DNA from: Beroe ovata
Taxonomy: Eukaryota > Ctenophora > Nuda > Beroida > Beroidae
Length of the DNA: 23,279 nucleotides
NCBI GenBank assembly: GCA_946803715.1
Contig: CAMPET010000201.1
Span: 97,036 to 120,314 of the forward strand
Direction of reading: 5' to 3'
Under the pieces are notes generated by a model that saw only the letters and a list, made by a program, of their open reading frames with translations, did not search any database and had not been told where the DNA came from. The translations under genes were made by a program, and so were the position numbers. Positions 1 through 11,290 of this stretch are shown here, piece after piece. The stretch's first letter is position 1; each line of letters opens with the position of its first letter.

Positions 1-985
1 TGTGCTCACAGTTTCACAACCTCGTGTATCATTTCCACACAGGTTTGGAATTCCTGGAGACTCCACCCGAGTTTTTGATACTCGCCGAGGACACAGACCT
101 ATCACTGACTTGCACGACTGACTCGGACACAGCTGTGATAAACTGGTATTTCCAACAGACTGAGGGGGGTCAGAGATGGTTCTTATTTGAGGTGAGAGAT
201 ACCATTCCAAGTTACCATGATACCAGTCACATATACCAGTCCTGTTGCCATGGAACCAGTCTTGTAACCATGATACCATGGATATCTAAAAGAATCTTGG
301 TGGACGTGATATCATGACTCTAAGATAAGATAGCTTGATGAGTCTTATGAGTGATGGTCTCATGAGTTGTGACGGTCATCCCATTCTCAGCCGCCTCGTG
401 ACCATCCAGCTGGCATTGTTTGTAATGTTTTTTGATAAACATAGAAACAGTGACGTGCACTGTTTTGAATAAATCGGCGTGCAAAACTTTCTTATTTCTG
501 AGAGTTATGCAAAGCAAAACATATGATGTACTTGATGATGGGTATATTGTATGACAGTCATACATTATCTGACATCTGTTGGAATCTCAACCATAAGAAT
601 GATTATTGAAAAAGTCAAGTATTTGATGAATATTTAATTCTAAAATCAAGAGTGGAGGTCGGCTCGATCACATTGTTTATCAGATTTGACTTAATTACTG
701 ACAAGTACCCCTTAATTACTGACAAGTTCCTAGTGACCCAAACACAGTAACACACCGGCCTATTTACCTCTCCCAGAAATCAACCACGCCCATTTGTTAG
801 CAACACGGCCATCTTCCGACTACTCAGCAATGAGCAATCATACCTACCACACCCACCCATTTACAATTGATATCACGCCTACATACAACGCCCACGCCCA
901 CAGGCATCACGCCTACATAAAACGACCACGCCCACCTGCTGACACCACGCCCATAGCTGCTGACACCACACCCATAGCTGCTGAC
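1..985. repeat. Large direct repeat, block A copy 1 (assembly-type duplicate)
   Basis: This block matches 1008 to about 1970 with scattered substitutions and indels. It includes the first Ig1 exon, the intron and the ccacgccca minisatellite. Divergence looks allelic: four synonymous changes in the exon, and one copy-specific insertion of about 32 bases. The bulk is intron without other coding signal. Confidence 0.8.
43..191 (+). CDS. Exon for first half of Ig1, left copy
   Basis: The acceptor is ttccacacag and the donor gtgaga at 192; entry is phase 1 and exit phase 0. The exon encodes the N-terminal half of an Ig fold: SLTC supplies the B-strand cysteine and INWYF the core tryptophan. It differs from the copy at 1050-1198 at four bases, all synonymous, so both encode the same 49 residues. 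The exit phase (0) cannot join the entry phase (1) of its copy, so only one copy can be used in a transcript. Confidence 0.8.
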
Positions 986-3900
986 NGTGTTTGTGTGTGT
1001 GTGTGTGTGTGCTCACAGTTTCACAACCTCGTGTATCATTTCCACACAGGTTTGGAATTCCTAGAGACTCCACCCGAGTTTTTGATACTCGCCGAGGACA
1101 CAGACCTATCACTGACTTGCACGACAGACTCGGACACAGCTGTGATAAACTGGTACTTTCAACAGACTGAGGGGGGTCAGAGATGGTTCTTATTTGAGGT
1201 GAGAGATACCATTCCAAGTTACCATGATACCAGTCACATATACCATGATACCATGGATATCTAGAAGAATCTTAGTGGACGTGATATCATGACTCTAAGA
1301 TAAGATGGTTGATGAGTCTTATGAGTGATGGTCTCATGAGTTGTGACGGTCATCCCATTCTCAGCCGCCTCGTGACCATCCAGCTGGCATTGTTTGTAAT
1401 GTTTTTGATAAACATAGAAACAGTGACGTGCACTGTTTTGAATAAATCGGCGTGCACAACTTTCTTATTTCTGAGAGTTATGCAAAGCAAAACATATGAT
1501 GTACTTGATGATGGGTATATTGTATGACAGTCATACATTATCTGACATCTGCTAGAATCTCAACCATAAGAATGATTATTGAAAAACTCAAGTATTTAAT
1601 GAATATTTAATTCTAAAATCAAGCGTGGAGGTCGGCTCAATCACATTGTTTATTAGATTTGACTTAATTACTGACAAGTACCCCTTAATTACTGAAAAGT
1701 ACCTAGGTAGTGACCCAAACACAGTAACACACCGGCCTATTTACCTCTCTCAGTAATCAACCACGCTCATTTGTTAGCAACACGGCCATCTTCCAACTAC
1801 TCAGCAATGAGCAATCATACCTACCCACTAACAATTGATATCACGCCTACATAAAAAACAACCACGCCCAACTGCTGACACCACGCCCAACTGCTGACAC
1901 CACGCCCACCAGCTGACACCACGCCCACCTATTCCCAGGCAGGAACACTGGAGTACCCGAGTGTACAGACGTCGTACGAAGGTTACTACAGTTGTGATGC
2001 TGTGGAGGATGATGAGGGGAGTGTGACGATACAGAGTAATGCCACACTTCTCAGAGTAGCTTGTGAGTGCACATACCACACCCCTCACACCCCACACGCC
2101 TCAAAACCCACATCCCTCTCAACTAAAGTACCCCACCTCACAACCAGAGTACCCCACCTCACAACCAGAGTTCCCCACCTCACAACCAGAGTACCCCATC
2201 TCACGTGGTCTCCGCCCCCATAAACCCAGCTTGTCACACCCCTCCCCACACCCATAACAACTAGGACGGTTCACAAAGTTACGGGCCCACCTCACGCAGC
2301 ACACTCAATTGACACACCCAGTCACACTCAAACTTACAATAACTTCATATACTGCCTCACAACCTTTATACCAATCATGGGAATCATTGAAGTGGGTGAC
2401 TCAAGTGTGTGAGTTACNATTGTATGACAGTCATACATTATCTGACATCTGCTAGAATCTCAACCATAAGAATGATTATTGAAAAACTCAAGTATTTAAT
2501 GAATATTTAATTCTAAAATCAAGCGTGGAGGTCGGCTCAATCACATTGTTTATTAGATTTGACTTAATTACTGACAAGTACCCCTTAATTACTGAAAAGT
2601 ACCTAGGTAGTGACCCAAACACAGTAACACACCGGCCTATTTACCTCTCTCAGTAATCAACCACGCTCATTTGTTAGCAACACGGCCATCTTCCAACTAC
2701 TCAGCAATGAGCAATCATACCTACCCACTAACAATTGATATCACGCCTACATAAAAAACAACCACGCCCAACTGCTGACACCACGCCCAACTGCTGACAC
2801 CACGCCCACCAGCTGACACCACGCCCACCTATTCCCAGGCAGGAACACTGGAGTACCCGAGTGTACAGACGTCGTACGAAGGTTACTACAGTTGTGATGC
2901 TGTGGAGGATGATGAGGGGAGTGTGACGATACAGAGTAATGCCACACTTCTCAGAGTAGCTTGTGAGTGCACATACCACACCCCCCACAGCCCTCACACC
3001 CCTCAAAACCAGGGTACCCCACCTCACAACCAGGATACCCCACCTCACGCAGTCTCCGCCCCCATACTCTACAGCTACTGACATCCCCCCACCGCTTGTC
3101 ACACCCAATCCACAACCCCCGCATCCGTAACAACTAGGGCGGTTCACAAAGTTACGGGCCCAACTCACGCAGCACACTCAATTGACACACCCAGTCACAC
3201 TAAAACTTACAATCACGTCATATACTCCCTACAACCTTCATACCAATCATTGAAGTGGGTGACTCAAGTGTGTGAGTTACACCCCACTCTTCTTTTATAC
3301 ACCCCTCTTGACACACCCTTGTTACAACACCCTTGCCACTCTTTGCAGATCTGGACTCCCGGTTTCTGAAGGTACCATCACAAGTTTACACGGTGGAGGG
3401 GAGCACAGTCGAGTTCGAGTGTGAGCCCCCAGCTAGCTACCCACCAGCCAACGTCACATGGCACAAAGATAACGTCCCCGTGAGTCCATTTGAATGTATT
3501 ATAGTTGCCTAGCAACAGATTGCTCAGCAACATTCTGCTAAGCCACAGGTTGCTAAGGCTTATAATACTAGCTCAGCAACACTTTGATTTCAACATCAAT
3601 TGTGTGCTCGACGGATCTGTCTAAACTTGACAGATAAAAATAAAGAGCTTAAAAATTTTGATGCTTTTTATTGAGTTCATTTCAACTGCCGCAATTTGAT
3701 CACGTTTCACCAGCTAGTTTAACGCAAGTACCACTTACGAGGGATTTTTCACTACATTAAAACTACAAATGTCGCCATAACTATATAGCTAGACTCTGCC
3801 CTTCGTAATATCACATCCACGAGCTATACTATAATCTTATAATAGATAAGCTAAGTCAGGATTCATGGCGCGAGCGATACAAGACTGTAAATCTCGTAAT

Positions 3901-6900
3901 TTACTGCAATTCGAACATCTCAAATTTTATTAAAACTGTGTCGGGGGAGTGGGCGCGCGTGTGCGAATTGCAATCATTTAAAATTTCCATGAGCTCCAAA
4001 TTTTCAAAAATATTCACCACCGACATGTATATCTCAATTCAATTATATTTCAATCAGCTCCGCAGAAACCTGCTTCCCATAACATAAACAACATCAAAAT
4101 CTGACTCCCTCAAACCAACACTGCGCCACCAATTTCAGGGACATCATGCAAAACTTCCTTCCCAAAACTGTGTTTAATGTCACAATTAATTAATCCAAAC
4201 TCTCGCAGATCTCGAACTCCCGGTCGTACGTGACGGTAAACTACACATTGACGATAGTTGGCACGCTGCCAGAGGACAGTGGCAACTACCAGTGTGTGGC
4301 GGTCAATGAGATAACCGGAACTGAGGAACGCAGTCTCGACGGAGAGTTGTATGTTACGCAGCGGAGTGATAGTGAGTGCATTATGTTTGGGAGTTGCTAG
4401 GGAGTTGCCATGGGAGTTGCTGGGGAGTTGCTGGGGAGTTGCTAGGGGTGATGCTGGGGAGTTGCTAGGGGTGATACCGAAGAGAATATTTAGAACTTCT
4501 GAGCTAGAATTGGAATCATAAATAGGGTTTTATATAATGTAAAGAATAAAGGATATAAAAGTTTTCTTTTTCAAGACGCCCAACTCGCGTACCAGAATTT
4601 TCTATTTGAAAGCAGAACCCTGACCCGCTTAATACTGATCTATTTCAAGACTGATCTCCATGACTCGCTTATCATCCCCCCAGACGACGCTGAAGACAAC
4701 TCGGAGAAACCCGAACCGTCCATCGCCTCGTACTATATCCGAGTAGACGAGGGAGAGGCTACGAGTCTGCTGTGCGCGTTCCAGGGGTACCCGTACCCAA
4801 CCTACAGCTGGTTCGATGAGGATGGGAGCGAGGTTGTGGAGGAAGAGGAGAGATTTGTGTACCAGTACGATAAACAGGTATGATTATCATCGTTAATTGA
4901 TTAATTATCCAATTGTTTAATTGTTAAAAGCAGGTATGAATGTATGATTATCGTTAATCGATCAATTATATAATTGGTCAATAGATTGGTCTGCTAGTTG
5001 GTTAACTTATTGTTTGCAATGTTTTGTTTTGACGTTACCAAAGAGAGTGGAGGTGAATTCCTCTATTAGAATTCAGTCTTGGTAAATTGATAATTGAATT
5101 ATTCTTCAATTTGTTGAACTAATTGAATCCATCACCTATATCATTGTTTCGAATGGCCGAAACTTGGCGGAATAGGAACTCCTGCACTATAGTTTCAAAA
5201 CCTTTTATTGCGACACATCAATTTACAATTTCGTTTAAGCTGTCCAATTAATAATTACAATTTGCGGAGTCTGACATTTACTGAAATTACCCAATCACAA
5301 TTCATGCCATGCTTTATTCCATATTATGGTGATCCGAAATAATGGATCTCAATGAAAAATTACAAAAGTTCAGATGCCGTAGTAGGAGCTACTTCACTAT
5401 CAACCAATATGCATAGAGCCGTATCAGCCCAGTTCAACAAGGAAATCAATTTCATTTAATCCCAATTAATCACACAAATTGTTAATTTCCAAGAATGGAA
5501 CTGAATCAGAATTATAGTCTTTATAGATAGGTACCATCTTAATATCACAGATCACGTCCTATACTATAGAGCCATGGAGTACTCTGACTCATGACTGCAT
5601 AAGTGAAAATCGATTCATAATCCAAGTGAAAATCGGTTCATGATTTCCAGTTATCAATCATGGATGAACGATTCTAAATCCACACCAAACCTTCCCACTT
5701 CTCAGGTACTACAGATCCTATCAGCTACGCGGAACATGTCGGGCATATTTCAGTGTGTGGGAACAAACATAGCCGGATCCAGCACAATTGATGTCACCCT
5801 TTTCGTGTTCTACATAGGTAAGACGATCATGCTACTTGATAATCACTCAGATATATGATGGGATTGGAAAATTCTTCCTACTACCAGACAAATTCTAGGC
5901 AGAACTCCTAGAATTATTGCCCATCAATCAATCTTTACACTAAGCTAAATCTAGCAAAGGAATAAACCAAATGATCAATGAATCTAGCTCTATCTGGTAA
6001 CAATAAACCAAGCAGAGTTTGATAACCATGGTTACCATGGTAACCATGGTAACCAACCCAATCGTTCCTCGCAGAAGAGCTAAGTTTTGCAGAGAACCTC
6101 CCAGAGCAACTGAACTATGAGGTTGGGGAGGAAGCAAGCTTGGAGTGTAAAGGGAGGGGAACACCACCTCTAAATATTGGGTGAGTTTGAAGTTTAAAGG
6201 GAGGGGAACACCACCTCTAAATATTGGGTGAGTTTGAAAGGGGAAAAGCACACCACATCTATGGATGTCAGTATCACGCCTGTATCACACCTCAACCCCC
6301 ATATCACGCTTGTAGTTATCACGCCATAGTATTTAATTCACTATCATGAACCCCATGACTAACACTCCGCAGATGGTACACGGACGAGGGTTCTCTCATC
6401 TCCGACTCAGCTGTTCTCCCCGTTGACACCACCACAGCACAGTCCACTACAGTGCAGTGCAGGATTAGTAATGAGGATGGGGAGCTGACACAGACAACTA
6501 CCATTAACGTGGGAAGAGGTGAGACATCTCAGTAAAAATCATTTTCTTTGGATTCGTCGGACTCTGGTCTCTGATATTTTTGAATGGCTACCACCTCAAG
6601 GATAGACAAATTTTCATAGCGATTGGGATCATTTTCACTTCGGTCTTTTTCTCTCTGATTGTCTCAGAGGTTCCACGAATAACGCTGGTAATGAGGGAAA
6701 ATATCAAATTATTGTAATACCTTGTTCCACAAGATTCGGCGGGCGGGGACAGCATATCAGCCATGGTGCAGTGTTTCACTGACAAGATGACACTCAAACT
6801 ATTGGAGGTGATAGATGTGGAGTACTACCATCTTCTAGACCATAGTGAGTTTGAAATACGAGTATTGCAGTGAAGGCAATAAAGTCTGAACCTAATGACC

Positions 6901-9900
6901 TCATTGAGTACCAAAAACAGCACATTGAAATGAGTCCATAATAATCAGAACCCAAAAAGCTTTATACCAAAGTACCACTCATTCTTAATAAGTGGGTATC
7001 CGTAGAAAGCATTACTAACCAGTTGATAAGTTGAATTTTGAGCCTATAAGCAACATGTATCCAGTGGGATACAAGTTGCACTTTGGCTTGTATCAAACTG
7101 CTATATTACAACAATAACAAGCATTACTGCGATGCCCAACATTGATTTTAATAATTTGTCAATATTATACAAGCCCCCTGTCTCCAGCCACACGACAATA
7201 TGTTTTAAACAACCTTATCATGATATAATTCAACAAAGTCACAGTATTATCTCACTTTTGTCGATATTATGTAAGTTAGGAAAGTCTGCAACATATGGAT
7301 ATCTTGGCTCCCTTAAAGCTGCTTTTGATTATGTGATAGAGATGAAGAATTTATTACCTATTGTTAAAAATAATTTTTATATATCATGCTCGATCACTAT
7401 GATCATCATTTATTATATGATTTGTTTGTAACAGTTACGAAAATGATGATGTACATTATATAGAGAAGATATTGAAGTAAAAGATCAGGAAAGTTGTTTT
7501 AAACAAGATAGAGCAGCAGTAGGAATGCGATAAGATCACAAATTCTCAGTTAAAACATATTTCAGCATCACACATTTTTGTGGCTACATCACGGAATTAT
7601 GAATCTCACTAACTGGACCAAAGTCATCAATAATTTTTGTCCATCAATTTTCAGATTGTTCGTTTTCACAAGATGACACGGAGATAGACAGCCCTCTAAA
7701 TGGGTGTGGCACGAGAACTTACTACAATGAAACCCACATCGTCTATAAAAACATTGTAAGTGTGAGAGAGAGGGGTTGGAAGTAATTTTAGGAAGTCAGG
7801 GATTGGAAGAAAGGGCGTTCCTAGGAACAGCCACGCCCTGATGACACCACTGTGACGCCATGGTTGCGTTTTGATGGCGAAGCTGTTCCAAAGAATACCC
7901 ACATGACAGGCTGCATTGGTCATGGTTATTATAATTTATCAATAACAAGAAATATTTGATCAAATAAGAAAAGATGAGACGTATTTATTTTGTAATCATA
8001 TACGAAAGTAGGAGATCTCACTTCGTTTCTCTCCCCCTCACAGTTATTCGGAGTGTCGGAGAACTCAGGGAATGACGTCATCAGTAGAGGAGATGGCAAC
8101 ATTGAGATCGCCTTCGAGTGCTCTTACATGAAGACAAGTAAGTCCACCAAGAGAAACACACACACAGAGGGAGACAATTTCACATTTCACCCAAAGATAC
8201 TATCGCATCAGGTAAATTTCACCGCTTTTCTCGATAAGAAGGATTGACAGAAGATTTAATAATAGAGAGGGGTTTTGTTAAGACCTTTTTCAAAACTCGA
8301 GACCAAATCTCAACCTTATAAATAAAACGCGACCATAGATGCACGCCTTTTAAAACTTTTCACAACCTAACAAAGAACTGTTTACCTACTTTCGAACTAA
8401 ACTGTGTGATAGACTCACCCTGTTTTCCGATTTCCACCTCTCTAAGCTCTGCCCATTCATCTGTTGTGACCCGTATCTTGAATTCTGTACTGTCCCTTTC
8501 TTCTGCCGGATGTGAACTGTTATCACAATGATATAGAGTTGTTAACTATTTACTACATCAACTAAACACAATAAGAGTCAGATCATCATATTTATCATAC
8601 AGACAGGAAGTCTCCAATCTGAGTCATAGCTGAGTATAAGACAACTGTACAATATGAACACGAAAAACACACACACTATCGATTTCTCCAGCACCAGAAG
8701 TTGTTACAATGGAATGACAGTATTCTTGGTGACATCACACGCAATCAATGCGTGTGATAAACATGAAAACTTGACAAAATGATGAAAACTGAGGCTTTGA
8801 AATTTGTGGAAGTATTTTTTCTGGTTAGGGTACGAATAGGGTGCGTCGAGCGAGCGACATTGAGAACCCCAAATATTTCCGGTTACCGCATCTAGTCTTG
8901 ATGATAGCGCAGTTGTGTAGCTGATAAAACATGCTGCTATCACACACATAAAGTAAGCATCACACGGATTTCTCTGAGTCTGGCGCCAGCCAGTCCCCGA
9001 GAATACTTGATTAATGTTATACTTCTATTGATGTTGGAAGTATCTTGACCATTCCGAAACGTTTGATGAAAAAGTTCTTAAATCATTATAGTACGAATTT
9101 CACGATATAAAGAAAAGAATTCAATACTGATACAACTTAATGTATCAATCTTTAAATCATGATTAAAAGATTTCCGTATCAAGATATAATCCGCTTTCAT
9201 TCCGGAGGATCGATGAAAAGCACAATAATTTGAGGAAACCTTTAGCAACCTGCCTGAAAAATGCCTTAAAAAATCGTGATCCATTGACAAATTACCCTCA
9301 AATTAGCCCATCATTGATCACCAGGACTCTTTCGGCTTTCCTTCCTTTTCTTAAACTCTTTCTCTATTCACTCAGACATTGCAATTGTAATCCAGCTTTC
9401 CAATCCTGTTTAATAAATCCATGACCTCTGATATAACCTATCACTCTGCAGGAAACTCAGAAGACATAGCCTGGGAGGCTAGGGGACAGGTGAGAGTTGC
9501 TGTCAAGGGTATAGGAGAGTTTACCATCGAGTTGGACCTATACGATGACAATGAATTTGAAGAGAAGTTCAACAGTAGCCAGTACCCTGTGATGCTTTCC
9601 TTAAAAGATAGCATCTATCTTGAGGTGAGGGCTTATTTTTATTCATCTGCATCTTCAGATTTCGGTGCACCTTCAACATTACATTTTCAATTCACTTTCG
9701 CTAAAAGTGATGAGTAAGTCTATTTTAAAGCATAAATCCTTATGCTTTAAATGACATGTCCATAAATTCACTAAACGCTTGATTATTGGCTGAATGAATG
9801 GATAATCGATAAAATCGTTGCTTGACCCGCTTTGATGCTGATGCAAATAATTCTACCTGCTTCCAGTTCCAAATAGAAGGAACACGTCCCTGTCACTCTA

Positions 9901-11241
9901 AAACCGTCACCGAAATAACTTTAACCTTCATATCACCCGAACACATCACAATCTTATCAAATTATAATGCTCCTGAAGTTGCGCTAGCCCTAGATTATCA
10001 ACCCTATCAAACAACTCATGACCATCGGCAATAATTTGAAGTCCTTGATATCGTCTATAATATAGACACGTGCACATCATGTTCTACCCCAGGTTAAGTT
10101 GCTGACATCTGATGATAACTTGTCACTCATGGTCAGTGATATTAAAGCTAGTGACAGTCCAAGTGGGGAGGAAGGTCTTTTCACATACAGTCTCGTCCAA
10201 AATGGGTGAGTCATATCTATAATTCCTACTCAAAGGGGTCGTTGGTGACCCCCTGCTGACACCCTCGATGCATTATAGAAGATTTATACCATGAGCCACT
10301 GACATATCATTTGCCATAAATTTTTGATGGCGAACTTTGAGACAACTATAAAATTGCGTGGACCCAATTTTGATCAATCTATGTTCAACTAGTCCAAGAA
10401 GAATTCTAATCTTATAAGGAAGTATATGATAAACCCGACTCTCTCCCAGGTGCATTGTGGACTCCACATTCCAGTATATCAACGTGGACAACCCCCAGAC
10501 CAAGAGATTCACCCTGAAAGCGTTCCATTTCATGAGCAGTCACGCTGTGGTCTACCTGCATGCTTTCGTCAAGATATGCAACTCTTCGATAGAGGAGTAA
10601 GGGAGAAAAACCCGTTAATTGTGATTGCTTCAAAGTCTCAGGCAGATATTTGTATGGAGAAGACATTCTCAAATCTTGAATGAAGTGAATGGGCTAATTC
10701 TTGGGGGACTATAATTTAAACTCCTGATTTATCATGAATTCCTGTCCTCAGTTGTTCACAGAGTTGTACAGTGAACAAGAGATCTGCCCGGTCTGCAGCA
10801 GCCACGCACTCGGATATGTATCACATTTTCCAGGGACCATTTGTTACTTCCCTATCAGGGCAAGCATCGCGAAGTGAGTGTGATAGATATTGCAAGTATC
10901 AACTCTGATTTTTCACGCTCATATTCAAATTGGAACGCTCACTCCGTTGCTAAGCTGTACCCCAATTCTCATTCCACTGTCATGCACAATGATAACATGA
11001 TTATCATGGCGTATAGTTGGTACGTTGTTTTTCAAATTTCTCAGTCACAGTCCACAGGAACAACTGCTTGATTTCTCATGATCTAGCTCTCAACATCCAC
11101 ACACACATACGTCACACACACACACACACATGCAGGAACCACTTCATGGGGGCATAAGTCCGTTTGCCACATGGAACTAGACGTGGAGTTCAGCTCACGT
11201 ACAAAATTTCGTGATTTGAATTGTGACAAAGAGAGGGAATG

Positions 11242-11290
<49 letters not shown>

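Noticed and set aside
794-1264. Open frame reading through the minisatellite, an N and the Ig1 exon
   Set aside because: The upstream part is intron and repeat; only 1050-1198 is coding, and the frame crosses a contig join.
1939-2962. True tandem Ig exon duplication
   Set aside because: Copies are identical, lie either side of an N, and their phases (0 in, 1 out) cannot be joined to each other.
1828-3177. Minus-strand frames rich in Gly, Val, Cys and Trp
   Set aside because: They are translations of the ccacgccca and taccccacc minisatellites and antisense of the Ig1 exon.
6668-6690. Possible 23-base exon between Ig4 and the ZP module (gtctcag|aggttcc)
   Set aside because: Its exit phase does not match the next exon at 6734, and direct joining of 6518 to 6734 keeps frame and gives a normal ZP start.
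7132-7431. Open frame of 99 codons on the plus strand
   Set aside because: It lies wholly inside the intron between two ZP-N exons, is AT-rich and low in structure, and has no recognisable motif.
8073-8080. Perfect CRE palindrome tgacgtca
   Set aside because: It lies inside a ZP coding exon (AsnAspValIle codons), so chance or codon use explains it.
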